A stretch of DNA of 64,000 nucleotides from Citrus sinensis (Eukaryota > Streptophyta > Magnoliopsida > Sapindales > Rutaceae): NCBI RefSeq assembly GCF_022201045.2, contig NC_068558.1:1674001-1738000 (forward strand), written 5' to 3'. The notes beneath the pieces were generated by a model. That model was given only the letters and a program-made list of their open reading frames with translations, was not told the DNA's origin and made no database searches. The translations under genes were made by a program, and so were the position numbers. Every line of letters starts with the position of its first letter. The stretch's first letter is position 1. Shown here piece by piece: positions 35,981 through 50,291 of the stretch.

Positions 35981-38124
35981 AAATGATGGGACCCAAAGGA
36001 ACGGATCTGACGAGGTATGGGGTTTGGCATTTGGTAGGCTCACTAGACACTGGTCACTCCACTCCAGTGGACAAAACACAGTTACCCTTTTTACAACAGT
36101 TTGAAAAATACTTTAGAGATAATTGCACTTTCGGACTTTGGATTCACATCGATACGTTTGGTTTTTTGTCACTGTTCCTGTGGGTGGGGGTGTTGTTGTT
36201 TTTAAAGTGTATTCTCTGTTGATGCCCATTGGCTAACATAACTAACTACATGGGTTTCTGGTTTTACTCTTTCTAAGAAGATTTCTTGCAAGTACATTTT
36301 CTTATGTCACACCACATCATCCATCATAAATATAAATTGTAATAATTAAAATGATTTATAAATCTTTTTTTTTCTGTTATATTATGGTAAATTTGAAAAG
36401 TACTATAATGGGGTATTATGGAGTTCAAAGATTAAAAGGGAATGATTAAGTGCATACATATATTCTCTTTCCCGTTTCGAATAAGCATTGAGCTAAACAT
36501 ATTGGATGCAATTGAGAAGTATGATGGTTCCTATCATTACAGTGTGCCAAATCCTGAGTGCTCAGCTGGGAAAATGATCGTGCACGGCTGATTGAATGAA
36601 GAATGAAACATCTGAATCTCGTTTTTGCTTGACAATTTTTGTTGAGGATTCACCAAATCTCATTGTCAATAAATTATATTGGATTCTACCTTTCTCAAAC
36701 ACAATCAGTATTTGGTATGATTATCTTTTAAAGCTGCGTTGGATAATTACAACTCATGGTTTACAGGTTCTTAAGCCACAACACCATAATACTAACTGGA
36801 AACTTTATTAACTTGATTGTTCAACAACCAAATAATAAATTAAGGGTTATATATCTTCTCTTAATGGGCATATAATTGACATGAACATCACTATTTCCAT
36901 CCATAACATTGATCTAATTAATTAGAGGGCCGAAGCTCACACATTATTATTCTTTTTTCCCTCCATGAACAATCATTGGAGTCAATAATGTACCAACCAA
37001 ACTGCAACGAAGTTGACTTAAAATGATTTCTTGGATTGGCTGTTTGAACATCAGTCCAAAACACCCTTTTGTTAGCACATGCTTTCATGTGATGCCACGC
37101 AGCTCAAAATTTTTACGGCTCTGATGCATTCACACTTAAAAACGTTTTGCATGCAACTGCAATCAATGGCTTTCGACATTACAAACGACACACACTTGTT
37201 CCTTAGCAGTTATTATACTGATTTGAGTCATTGAGCGAGAAGTTTCCGAAGAAGCCAGTTTTAAATGCATTCCCATTTCCCGCACCAACAGCTGTACATT
37301 TTCTTGTCCCCTCATTTTGCTGACAAAAACTTCCAGAGTACGAGTATGTAAAAGCCTTAACAAAAACAAATACTAAATTTTTTTAAAGGATTGTGATTCA
37401 GTGTTGAATTTATTTTCTGTTAAATAAAAATTCATTAATTAAAACATATTTTGTGTTTTATTTCTTTATTTTTTATTTAACAGTTATTAATTTAGTACTC
37501 AGTCAAAATTGAACTCAACATTATTAACCCACCAACAAGCCCAGATTTTGGTTTCTTTTATTTACGTCATATCTACACAACTTTAACTGGGGGTCTGTGA
37601 ATGGGAAATTTAAAGGGTCAGTGACTCAGTCGGCATTCAGTAATACCCAGCTTGCAAATTGAGGCGGTGGGGGCCGGCGGGGGGGGGGGGGGGCGGGGGG
37701 CACGAGGAAGAAAATTGTCAGCACCATTAGTTTGATGGATCGACGTCTAAGCATTGATTTGACATTTGCCTACTTTTGAGCAACAAGAAGTCGTGGGCCC
37801 GACCCGGTAACCATTAATAATGTAGAAAATATTTTTCAAAATTACCAAGTTCGTTCATCAAATCGGGAATTTGGTTGGGATACAAGTCGGGTTTCATGAT
37901 AATTAAAATGTAATCCAATGAGAGAAAATTAACAGGCTGTATAATAATATAATCAATTCCCCGGACTTAGATTTGAAATCTCAATTTTAAGATTAAGCGT
38001 TCTGCCGTAAGCGCGCGTGAGGAAAGTTTATCTGGAAAGGTGTTTGTCCCAGGCAAGGTCTCCGACCGCCTCATTATTAGGCCCATTACCAGGAAGCTGC
38101 CTTAACCGGTAGCCGCCTAGGTTC
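35981..38124. other. Intergenic sequence, no gene seen
   Basis: A G-run of 14 with further G tracts lies at about 37670-37700 and could form quadruplexes. The small frames at 35983-36222 and 36596-36811 show no domain. Confidence 0.5.
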
Positions 38125-38132
38125 ATTTTTCA

Positions 38133-39119
38133 TAGGGATGGCAAAAATACCTACAGGGACGGGTATCTTTGAAGATTTTTTTCATTCAGGGAGAATACGA
38201 GAATAATTTTATATTTAATTTTTTTTTCGGGGAGAGGACGGGGAAATTTTTTTACTCAACTTTTTATTCGGGGAGGGGACGGGGATGAGGTGGAATCCCC
38301 ATCCCCTACCCATTTCCCCATTTTAATTTTTAATTTTATTTTTATTTTTAAAATTACTAATAAATAAATAACAAAATTATAAATATTGTTAAAAATAATA
38401 AATATCAAAATAGTTGTATATTGGGAAAGTGGTCACCCTTTGCCGGGAATTAGTTGAAGAGTATTAATTGAAGTTTTCACCAACTGTTTATTGCTTTGAT
38501 TATACTGGTAGTAGTTCTTCTACTGGATCTACAGGGGATTCTTATAAGAAAGCAACCAAATGGATGACAGGTTTTGATGATTATGTAAACAATGGAGATT
38601 GTGCAGTTGTTGTAGATGAATTAGATTCATATTTGGATGAGAAAGTTATACCTCGGATGGAAGATTTTAATATTTTGAGTTGGTGGAAGACAAATGCTAA
38701 TAGGTATCCTACAGTAGCTCGAATTGCTAGAGATATTTTGGCAATTCTAATTACAACAGTTGCTTCTGAATCAGCTTTTAACACTAGTGGTAGAGTTGTG
38801 AGCCCATACCATAACAAACTTCATCCAAGCACATTGGAGGCCTTAATGTGCTGTCAAAGTTGGTTATGAGCTTACAATAGCGGTATGAGTTTATTTTAAT
38901 ATGATTAATTTAAAATAAAAAAAAATGTATTAGACTTTTAGTTATTCGGGGACCGGGGACCTTCGGGTATCCCCTGTTATTATTCGGGGAGGGGATGGGG
39001 ATTGTTTCAAGCAATTCTGACGGGGATGAGGAGGGGACGGGGACATATGCAAAATATCGGGGATGGGTATGGGAAGATTGGTCCCCTCCCCTCCCCTCCC
39101 CTCCCCATTGCCATCCCTA
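38133..39119 (+). mobile_element. Deletion-derived hAT transposon
   Basis: Ends are TAGGGATGGCAA and TTGCCATCCCTA, perfect 12-bp inverted repeats of hAT type. They are flanked by identical 8-bp target duplications ATTTTTCA at 38125-38132 and 39120-39127. G-rich subterminal repeats (GGGGAGGGGAC-like) lie inside both ends. Only the C-terminal part of a transposase remains between them, so the element is a non-autonomous deletion derivative. The intact duplication argues for a relatively recent insertion. Confidence 0.92.
38468..38869 (+). pseudogene. hAT transposase remnant: C-terminal dimerisation domain
   Basis: The 133-codon frame contains LSWWKTNANRYPTVARIARD followed by LAILITTVASESAFNTSGR and ending in HPSTLEALMCCQSWL, which is the canonical hAT C-terminal dimerisation domain. 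The BED zinc finger and the catalytic RNase-H-like region are absent, so it cannot be a complete transposase (usual length about 650-750 aa). The upstream residues up to about position 40 may come from the junction of the internal deletion. Confidence 0.9.
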
Positions 39120-39127
39120 ATTTTTCA

Positions 39128-42100
39128 TTGTTATATATAAAATAATAATAATAATAATATTCTTTTCTTTTTCGAAATATAATAATAATAAAGTTTCGTA
39201 AAAGGAAATTACAGGAGATGATACAAACAATTCTTGCATGAGAACAACCTCCATCTCAAATGACACAGCCAAAATATGGTATGAGCTACGTACAGTCTTG
39301 CAATCTCTAGGAATAGCTCTTGCAACAGGATACTCTTACCTTTGAAATAAGCTTAAATGTCTGATATCATCCACGTAATTTTTCAATACGCTCCCCCATT
39401 AAAGACACGAGGTCTAGCAAAAAGCTCAGCTTCTTATTTACTCGAATCTCACTAATGTAAGTAATAATAATAATAATAATTAATAAGCATCTTCATTAGA
39501 GCCTGTGCTCTCCTTTATTATTATTTTTTTTTTTTTTGAAAAAAGACTATTAGCGTCCAATATTTGGAGAAACGAACATAAAAGTCTTACAAGTTTTTAA
39601 AATAGACATATAATTTCATTTTCAGTTTCATTTATTTTAACTAAAAAATGGGTAATATTGCATATATACATAAATATACACAGTATTTACAAGAAAGGAA
39701 GTGGAAAATTTTTCAAAATCGTCTTCTTCCCTAAAATCACAGCAGTTGTTGCTCTAAAATTTAACAAAATTTAAGAATTATATATCTTTTTTAAAACACT
39801 AAAAAATTCTAAGTACCTTTTTTTTAAACGACTGAAAACTAACCATCTTTTTCCCCCCTTTCTTTTTCACCCTTTGTTTGGAGAATTAGTTTTGCCTACT
39901 ACAAAATTGCTGTTCTTAAAATATGGATTTCATCATTGCCCAATTGAAGCATCCCAGCTAAGCAGGCAATTTGGGACATTGTTATATATATAATGTGGCA
40001 GCTTTTGATTGGTTCTTCTTAACTAACAAATATAATTTAATTTATAACCTTGAATGTGAATTATTTGATCCTTGACAGGTGGATTTTGTGATAAGAAAAT
40101 GAAATTGAACATGTTACATTGCTTCGAACGTTGTGTTATTGATAAGGACAAAGCTTAAAACGCTAGGCCTTATCTGTTTAGCCATTATTATATTCAAAGG
40201 AGGGCTTACTAAGTTCTAATTAGCATTGTGTTATAGCAAATATCGATTGAGCAATTTTAAAAGTCTGAGCTTTTCTGCGAGCAAAAGCATCCCTGAAGAG
40301 AAACACTTTTAGACTTCTGGAGTTCAAATCCAATTCAATTTTTTTTTTCTTTTTTCTTTTTTCAATATTACAATATAATTTTGTAGTTGTCTTTAAAAGA
40401 GTGTTGAGATCCTTCACAACGTTGTTACGTTGAAGTTCAACCCACAAGTAATCTTCTTTGTTGGAGCCATCGTAAAAATCCAGCTATATTCTCACAATAC
40501 TAATTAACCATCCAAAAACAAGCATTGAATTTTCAATAAGGTGTTAGCCTAACATAAATTAAATGAATATTGAATTATATGAATATTATTACTACGGTGA
40601 TGCGGCTATCTATCTAAGCAATGACCAAATCATTGAAATGTGGTCTCTTTGACCTCTAATATTAGGCGAGCAAATTGAAAAATGAATAGCCGCCAAAGCA
40701 GAGTTGACGCCAATTTAGACCCCTTTCTATTTAATTGACCTTTAAAACTCATTGTGTTAATGTGTACAGATAAAACTGTAGAAACTTTGACCGCCGGCTC
40801 CATCCCTATCAAAATTTGCACGATCCCATCGTAAGAAATGATCCAAAAATTATGAATCTGGTTGTCGTATTTTGAATATGCAATCGAGATGTGGAGTTTA
40901 AACGTTGGGTTCTTTATATCACTATTATTAAAATATCAAAATGATCATTTCATTATTGGTCCGGCGATAACAGACAATCAATGTCTCCCATTTTGTTACC
41001 AATCCTTTTTTTATTTTTCCCCTAAAAACTCTCATTAAAAGGGTAAAGAAGTCAATAACTAATATCACAAACTTTCATTAAAAAAGTAAAAAAGTTAAGG
41101 AAAATATTTGGTGTAGAGAAACACGCGAGAAAGACGAGAGCAACAATGAATAAAAGGGTAGAGAGAGAGAGAAAAAAAAATTACTTGTATTACAAAACCA
41201 TAACAGATATAGGAAAGACTGACTCAATTCAAATATTTTTATAATTGTGGGAACTTAAACTAACTCTCATAATATTTTTTGTGAAAGTTCAAACCCTTGC
41301 TCTTACACTACATATTATGAGTGTAATGATTCTCCCACTAACTCAAAAACCCATTAGTGTCATAAAAACAATACTTAAGAAAATCTGTCAAATCCTACTT
41401 AAAATTATGCCTAACAACATAAATTCTAACTATATTCACTACAAATCCCTCGTCACGGAGAAGAAAACAATTATATCAAACATTGATTGAAGCAATGAAT
41501 ATTGACAGTATATAATGAAATCAAATTATTAATTCTTTGTCGTACCAAATCCTTTGTATTCTCCTTGCTATATGTTAATGATATGAGGCCAAATATACTT
41601 GGAACGCCCACAACTAATTAGAATTTTATTCGTATTCTGTTAGATAGAATTAAATTTGATTTTTTTTCTTAAACCAATCATAATTAAAATTTTTAGATAT
41701 TATTGCATTAGTCCCTGTGGCTTCGCCCATGCATAAGTGAACATAAAATTTACACAATGTGCCACCTAGACGATTGGCATGGAGATTCATTACGAAGGGA
41801 AAGACATAAATCTTACTTGTATTGGGCGCAGACTTGAAGTTGTTACCTCTATTAATATTTCACAATGAAAATATTGATTAATTATTTATTAAGTAAGAAA
41901 ATTATAAAATAATGTACTATATAATAGAAAAGATTTATAAAAAATTATTTCGCAATGAAAAATAGTAATTTGTTGAGATTTACTATTTTTAATTTATCTT
42001 AATATAACAATAATAAATAATACAAAATATTTTAGTTAATAGCAATATAAAAATGTATTTTGTAATAGTATAATGAATATTGTTGCAATAATAAATATTT

Positions 42101-42580
42101 AATTATTTTATAATTAAGAAAAAATTCAATTTTCACATTTAATGATTTTTTGTTTGATTAATTAAATATTTCATAAACAATTTCAAGAATAAATTATCGT
42201 TACAATCCAATCGGATCATAAACCACACCAAACGGATGGCAACACTGAATAGTCGAACATTGGTGTACCAAAGGCACCCATCAAATTTTTTGGACTCTCG
42301 TTCTTCATCGGCTATCAAGCTTGACCTTAGATGTAAGCCCAAAATGTTTTTGGACTTCAGCCCATGACTAAGGTAGGCCGAAATGAGAGAAAGCCTACTC
42401 CAGTTTAATCGTGGGTTGGTCGTGATAAACTTGGCCTCAATCATATGTGAGAAAGTGACAGGGTTCAATGGATAATATTTAAAATTTGCTAAGAGACCAG
42501 GTCTCATTAGATTAGTTTGTCAATTTAAATATTCTAATTACGGGTAATCTGTAATTAGATTTTTCTATTTTATTACTCGT
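39128..42580. other. AT-rich intergenic sequence, no gene seen
   Basis: The stretch contains short AAT and A/T simple repeats (39138-39155, 39465-39485) and no frame with a recognisable domain. The last few hundred bases are probably promoter for the aminopeptidase gene. Confidence 0.5.
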
Positions 42581-42588
42581 TATAAATA
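42581..42588 (+). promoter_or_regulatory. TATA-like box upstream of the aminopeptidase gene
   Basis: The motif TATAAATA lies 435 bases upstream of the start codon; a leader of several hundred bases would be needed, possibly with an intron. This rests on consensus only. Confidence 0.35.
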
Positions 42589-43015
42589 AGTATCTTCGAT
42601 GGGTGTGGGTCACTCATGTTTTGTTCCATCCAAGGTTTTCAAGAAATCAAAGTCTCTCTATCTTTTTCGCTACATCTGATCATCAATCTGGGTAATTCAA
42701 TCACTCTTAGTTTCCTCAATTTCGATTTAAAGTCAGGCTTTATTTATTATTTATTTATTTATTTAGTTACCCCTGAATTTTCTTGGCCATATTCTGAATT
42801 ATCCATATCTCATTATATAAGAAAGAAAAAAACCCAGAGTGAGAGTGGGACTCTCTGTTTTATTTGTTTCTCTTTAGTCTTTTGTTAGTTAGGGTTTTTG
42901 GGTTTTGGTCATCCGAGTATCTCTTCATCTTCATAAGAAGAAAAATCCTTTTTGATTTTACTGTAGTAAAATTTGGTCTTTGTACTAATTCAAATTCGGT
43001 AGCTTATAGGGTTAA

Positions 43016-46000
43016 ATGGCTCGGTTGATTCTTCCATGCAAGAATTCGTGTTTGACAAAGATCGCTCTTTTGGGTTTCATCTCCTCTTCTCCCGTGATTA
43101 CTCCATCCCCATTTTACTGTTATTATACGAGTGTGCTGCTGTGTTTGGTTGCTGAGGAATTGTTGAAAGGATATGGAAATTGACATTTTTAATGTTAGAA
43201 TGTAGTTCATTTAGTTATTTGTTACAAAAGTTTGTTTATGTTCACCTTGGTTATATGGAACTGAAGTACTGCTGTTGAATATTTACTGATTTTCTGGAGA
43301 TTTTTCTGAGTTTGAAATGCAATTTGAACTTTTCTTGGGCTCTAACCTTAAGTGTGCAGACCCACGGGCATCTGACCACACATGTTAGTGGTGACTGTAA
43401 AATGACAAATTCATTTGGTAATCTGGCATTAACATATTCCTTTTGTTGTCTGCAGCATCAGGCTATTGGTCGTGTTGGCTTCTTCCGAACTTCAGCAAAA
43501 CATAGCTATCAGAAAAAGTGTTTGCTCAGTTCCGAGGTTAGTGCATGATCACATTGGCCATGTATTGATCTCATTCTCAAAATTTAAGTAAAACGTTTCT
43601 GATTTGTCTATGTTTAAAATTTTAGGTCTCTTATCAAAAGAATTACAGGTTTCCATATCCTTTTTTACTGGTAAGTGGTTATCCATTGTATATAAATATT
43701 TTTGCTTTGCTATATGTCTGTACATACTCACTAGACACTTGTATGGTATGTAAAATATGTCCTGGTCATCCTTGTTCAATTTTGTTGATCTCGTGGTGTA
43801 CTTATTTTTTCTTTCAGAGGACTAGGCAGATCAGCGGGAGACTAGTTTGTTCAGTTGCCACAGAAAGTGTACCAAAGGAAGCTCAGGAATCCAAAATGGA
43901 TACACCCAAAGAGATATTTTTGAAGGATTACAAGATGCCAAATTACTATTTTGACACGGTTTGCAAGCATGATTAAATTAGAATACTCTTTATTTATTAA
44001 TGTGGATTCTGCTTGTGTTACTGCAGTACTAATGGAACTACTTCTTCAGGTGGATTTTAAATTTTCCTTGGGTGAGGAGAAAACTATTGTTAGTTCAACA
44101 ATAACAGTGTTGCCTAGGGTTGAAGGTAATTTATTGGTTTTTACTTATTGGTATCAATTTTTTTCATTTTCTTTTAGCGTTAGATAGCATAAATGGTAAT
44201 TCTTTGTCAATTTCTTGAAAACTTCATTGGTATTTGCATTAATCTATTATGGTTGCCACATGCGGATCCTTCCTTAGCTAGGATATAAATGTTCACTCTT
44301 TTTATTTCTTTTGGTAAAGCTGATACTCAAGTATTACGTTTCTATAATAAACAGAACAAAGTAGGAAAATTGCACTAGTCATCTAATGTTGTTGTGGAGC
44401 AGGTTCTTCTTCTCCACTGGTTTTGGATGGACAAGATCTCAAGCTTGTTTCAATCAAGGTTAACGGTATAGAACTGAAGGTATGTGCGTTTTGTTAAACC
44501 TTCCTATAATAAACTTAGGGTTATTAAATCTTTAAGCTAGAGATCCTTGCTTTTCACACTCAGGTCAGAATTATCAGTTGACATCTTCTAGGTGGGCATG
44601 TGCTTTCGGGATTCTAGTGCAGTTTTCTTACTTTGTTCTCTTTTCAGGAAGGAGATTATCACTTGGACTCACGTCATTTGACACTCCAATCACCACCAAA
44701 TGGTGCATTTACCTTGGAAATTGTCACTGAGATATATCCTCAAAAGAACACCTCATTAGAAGTAAGTCAATGCCCCTTCATTTTTATGTTCTACTTGTGT
44801 ATCAACTGTATTTCTGATCTAATGAACTTACTAAAAATTTGAAATTTTCATGTAGGGGCTTTACAAGTCATCTGGGAATTTCTGTACACAATGTGAAGCA
44901 GAGGGTTTTAGAAAAATTACATTTTATCAGGTCAGTATCTTGAGATAGCTAAAACAGCTAAGAATTAAGTAACCTTTGCAGCAGGTTATTAATCTCACAT
45001 AAAATTTGTGGACCCATTTAATGCACTAACAGGACCGTCCTGATATAATGGCAAAATACAAGTGCTATATTGAAGCTGATAAGTCATTGTACCCAGTATT
45101 GCTGTCTAATGGAAATCTCATAGAGAGAGGAAACCTTGAGGTGACGCTTGCTTTTGCTGCAATGAGGCATTTTTTTCACTTCCTTTTTTCATGTGTTATT
45201 TATCAGCGAATGATTCTTATTATAGTTAATTTTGTCATCCATTGCAGGGTGGTAGACATTATGCCCTTTGGGAGGATCCATTCAAGAAGCCTTGCTACTT
45301 GTTTGCCTTAGTTGCCGGACAGTTAGAAAGCAGAGATGATATATTTGTCACCCGCTCAGGTCGGAAAGTGTCTCTAAGGATCTGGACCCCAGCACAAGAC
45401 CTACCGAAGACTGCACATGCCATGTATTCGCTTAAGGCAGCAATGAAGTGGGATGAAGATGTCGGTATTTTCATTCTTAGCTCTTATACTTTTGAAAATT
45501 TTGATTCATTAGCCTTTGGTTCTAAAGCCTATTGAATTTAATGGTTCTACAAACAGGTTTTTGGTCTTGAATATGACCTAGATCTTTTCAATATTGTGGC
45601 TGTTCCTGACTTTAACATGTAAGCTGCATTTTATTATGTTTACGCAAACATACATATATTATCTTTATTTTTCCCCGAATCCAAAACACCATTTTAGTTA
45701 AATCCTGTTGGCAAATATTGTGTTTATTGTTATACAATGCTGATACTGTTTGTTTCATCAGGGGAGCAATGGAAAACAAGAGTTTGAATGTATGGATTCT
45801 GACTTACTGAATCATTGTGGCTTTTTTTTAAAAAAAATTTCTGTGAATTTTTTATTACAATCATGCCTGAAATGCTCCTCTGCAGATTTTCAATTCAAAG
45901 CTTGTCCTGGCATCTCCAGAAACTGCTAGTGATGCAGATTATGCTGCAATTTTGGGAGTCATTGGCCATGAGGTTTGCTATCACTATTAGTTTTATTAAG

Positions 46001-49000
46001 ACATACGAAGCCATGATTTTTCTTTTTAATCTGATCCAAACAAGGTTGTTCTCACTATGTTTTCATTTTTACTTTGCAGTATTTCCACAACTGGACTGGC
46101 AACAGGTGAGCTTATATTCCGTTAAGGTTCTTTCTTCTTTTAAAAAGACATGATATTACTTTGTTCTTCTTTTTCTTATTATGTATTGGATGTGTATTTG
46201 AGTGGTCTCGGCATTTTAAATTTAATGTATCAAAACTCTTGGGTATATATTTGAATGGTTTAGGCATATACAGAGGGCTGATCAGGTACTTGCAGTCGCG
46301 CTCCTTATGGGCTGACTGTGAGCATGGCAGGCTCTCAAACAGGGAGCCGTGGGCCCTACAGCACAGCTCTCTATTTGAGAGCTATGGAGCGCGACAGCAC
46401 ACCTGATCAAGTTTTGGCATTTATATATGTTCTTGGAGGTGGTTATATTTGTTAGTGCTATCATGTTATTTTAGTTACAATTTTGTGCTGGCACTAGAAT
46501 TTATGCTAGCTAAATAACTGCAGAGTGACATGTCGTGACTGGTTCCAGCTCAGCTTGAAGGAAGGTCTTACTGTTTTTCGTGATCAGGTATAAGGACTTC
46601 TATTTTCAGTAAGTTGATGGTAGATGCAAATCTCATGGTTCATCTTTCTTTGTTGACATAAGTGTATGAATCAAATCTTTTATTGATAGGAATTTTCATC
46701 TGACATGGGAAGTCGTACTGTAAAGCGGATTGCTGATGTTTCAAAGCTACGAAATTATCAATTTCCACAGGTGCTTTCCTTTTGTCTTTTGTCCACAACC
46801 TTGGAAGGTTCCCTCATTTTGTTCAATTATTCCTATTGCGTTACAATTACTGTTTAAAGCAATTTGCAGATTTTTTCGATAAAATATGTATGTTATTTCT
46901 GCATTCATGCACCGCAAATGTATAATATTCTGCACGTTAAGCACCCGTTAACTTCCATTTTCCACTTTTCAAGGATGCTGGTCCTATGGCTCATCCTGTT
47001 CGGCCACATTCTTACATCAAGGTCAGTGAGTGATAACCGTTCTTGTAAAGTGTTATCAGTTCTCAGCTAGGGAATTTTAATTGTTTTGGTTCTAAACGCA
47101 GTTAAATTTGTTTCTTTTTCCTCATGCAGATGGATAACTTCTACACAGGCAAGTTTTTTTTTTCTTTAGTTTGACATGAGCTGAATGTTACATGGAAATG
47201 TTTTCTTTGGTGGCTTAGAAATTCTCATTCAATGGTGACTCTGATATGTCTGCCTTCATTCTGCAATTTTCGTTGCACATGATACTGGTATTGGGCTACC
47301 TACCAACTTCAAACTGCAGTGACGGTATGGCCTAGCAATTTGTTGTGTCTTTTACCTGTGTTTCCTTTTTTGGTTTCTTTTGATAAGATATCTAATTGCT
47401 TCTTGTTGTCTTTGTTTGTTTTTTTTTCTTTCTGGCAGGTTTATGAAAAGGTTTGACTTTGTTTTAGTATATCTCTCTCTCTCTCTCTCTCTGTGATTCT
47501 ATCTGCTTGCATGTGTAATATGAAACTACAATCTGTCCATCAAAGGTTCATGATTGTGCCAACTTGTCAGGGAGCTGAAGTCGTTAGGATGTACAAAACC
47601 CTACTTGGGAGTCAAGGGTTCCGAAAGGTAAAGTTTAAAGAAACTTATGACTTGGAAACTAATTGTTATATCATCAGAAATTTGAGTTGTGCTGAAAAGC
47701 TGCTCTTGGAGTTGCCATTTGATTTGATCTCTGCACATTTCAGGGCATGGATCTTTATTTTAAGAGACATGACGGGCAAGCTGTAACCTGTGAAGATTTT
47801 TTTGCGGCCATGCGAGATGCAAATGATGCAGAATTTGCTAATTTCTTACTATGGTATGGATCTGTTATCTCCCATTTGAGTTTCCATTAGATAGTTTTGA
47901 TGATTATGCTTTTATATGTGACGAAAAATTTAGGTACTCCCAAGCTGGAACGCCTCGCTTGAAAGTCACTTCGTCCTATAGTGCTGAAACTCGTACTTAT
48001 TCTTTGGAATTCGGGTACACATGCTAAGATTCATTTTGATGAGAATTTAGTTCCTTTGTTTTGTTTGACGATAATGTCAACAATAACTGCATGTTTTATG
48101 GGGAAATTTCCAGTCAAGAGGTACCATCAACCCCGGGGCAGCCAGTGAAAGAACCCATGTTCATCCCTGTGGCAATAGGTCTGCTGAACTCAAGTGGCAA
48201 GGACATGCCACTTTCTTCTGTGTATCATAATGGGAAATTGCAATCTCTTGGAAGCAACAATCAGCCAGTCTACACAACAGTTCTTCGAGTAACCAAGGTT
48301 CTTTAAAACCTTGTTATGAAATGCTTGCTTTATCTTCATTTTTAACTGCTGCCTTCCTTTTTTGTTTTTGTTGGGGTTTCATGTTGAAACTTTGGCAGTT
48401 TCCCTTTTCAAAATAAACTAGCTCATAGTGCTAATTGACTTTCTGTTGTTGAAAAGCAGAAAGAAGAAGAATTTGTGTTCTCTGATATATCCGAGCGGCC
48501 AATTCCGTCTATCTTGCGCGGTTACAGCGCCCCTATTCGCCTTGAATCTGATCTCTCCGATAGTGATCTGTTTTTCCTCCTTGCTAATGATTCGGATGAG
48601 TTCAACCGGTTTGTCTTTGCTGAAACATTGATACTTTCTTTTATCTGGCGTTGAGTGGTTCATGCAGAGTTTAAAGATCTTCTTTTCTTTTTAGTTGGGA
48701 AGCTGGACAGGTGTTGGCAAGGAAACTGATGCTCAGCTTGGTGGCTGATTTCCAACAAAACAAACCACTGGTTCTGAATCCAAAGTTTGTGCATGGCTTC
48801 AGAAGTATGCTTGGTGATTCAAGCTTGGACAAAGTATGATGAGGGCTTCCTATTCATATCAGATTTGGGTGGGGTGGTGGTTGTGGAGGAGGATGAATGT
48901 ACTAATCAACTTGAGTTGTATTTTCTTATCCAGGAATTTATTGCAAAGGCTATAACTCTGCCTGGTGAAGGAGAGATTATGGACATGATGGAGGTTGCAG

Positions 49001-50259
49001 ATCCGGATGCTGTTCATGCTGTTCGAACTTTCATCAGAAAGCAGCTTGCCTCTGAACTGAAAGCAGAGTTTTTAACCACGGTATGCTGTGTTGTGTGGAG
49101 GGACATTGCCCTCAACAAATGAATTTACTTTATTTCTTTTTCTCTTCATCGTGATTGATCTCTCTTGATGCATGAACTTTGGAACTTTTTGTATTGTACA
49201 GGTGGAAAATAATAGGAGCACAGGAGAGTACGTGTTCAATCATCATAATATGGCCAGGCGTGCTTTGAAGAATATTGCACTTGGTTTGTCTTCCACAAAG
49301 TTACGTGTTTCAGATCAATCTGCTGGAATTTCCTACAACTAAATGTATTTTTGTTTTGTATGTAGCCTATCTTGCATCACTTGAAGATGCTGATATTGTG
49401 GAGCTTGCATTGCGGGAATATAAAACTGCCACAAATATGACGGAACAATTTGCAGCTTTGGCAGCAATTGTTCAGAAGCCTGGTAAAATTCGAGATGAGG
49501 TGTTGGATGATTTCTATGGCAAGTGGCAGCATGACTATTTGGTAATTTTCCAATTCAATAGCTGCTTGTTGACTGAATAAACTTCTCACTAAATCGCCCA
49601 ATAAAATGTGCTGTTTGGGGGATGCATACCTCTCTCTCAGATGTGATGTGATTTTTGTCTGTTACTGGTGTATTTATTAACTATATTATTAGAGTTGTTA
49701 CCAGCACAGTTCCTTAATATATTTCTAGTACAATTTCATTTTTCCTCTTTTTTCAGGTTGTGAATAAATGGTTTGCTCTTCAAGCCATGTCTGACATCCC
49801 TGGTAATGTTGAGTGTGTCCAGAGGCTATTGGACCATCCAGCGTTTGATCTGCGTAATCCAAACAAGGTAATTTTCTGTGCTCGTGTGGTCAGGTGTAAG
49901 CGTTGCTTATATCTTCATGTGCATCCCTTCAGTGTTTTCCTTTCCAAAGGGTACATTGAAATTTGGATTCTCTTTTTGGGACAGGTATACTCGCTCATTG
50001 GAGGATTTTGTGGTTCCCCTGTGAACCTCCACGCAAAGGATGGCTCCGGCTATAAGTTCTTGGGTGAAATGGTGGTCCAATTAGACAAAATTAATCCTCA
50101 GGTTTGTCTAATAGTCTGCATTTAGTGTAATCTAAACTCATTTACTTTTGATGCTTCTTCTCTAAGCTTAGTCTTATTTATTTATTGCAGGTGGCTTCCC
50201 GAATGGTGTCAGCCTTCTCTAGATGGAGGCGTTTTGATGAAACTCGACAAAACCTTGCC

Positions 50260-50291
<32 letters not shown>

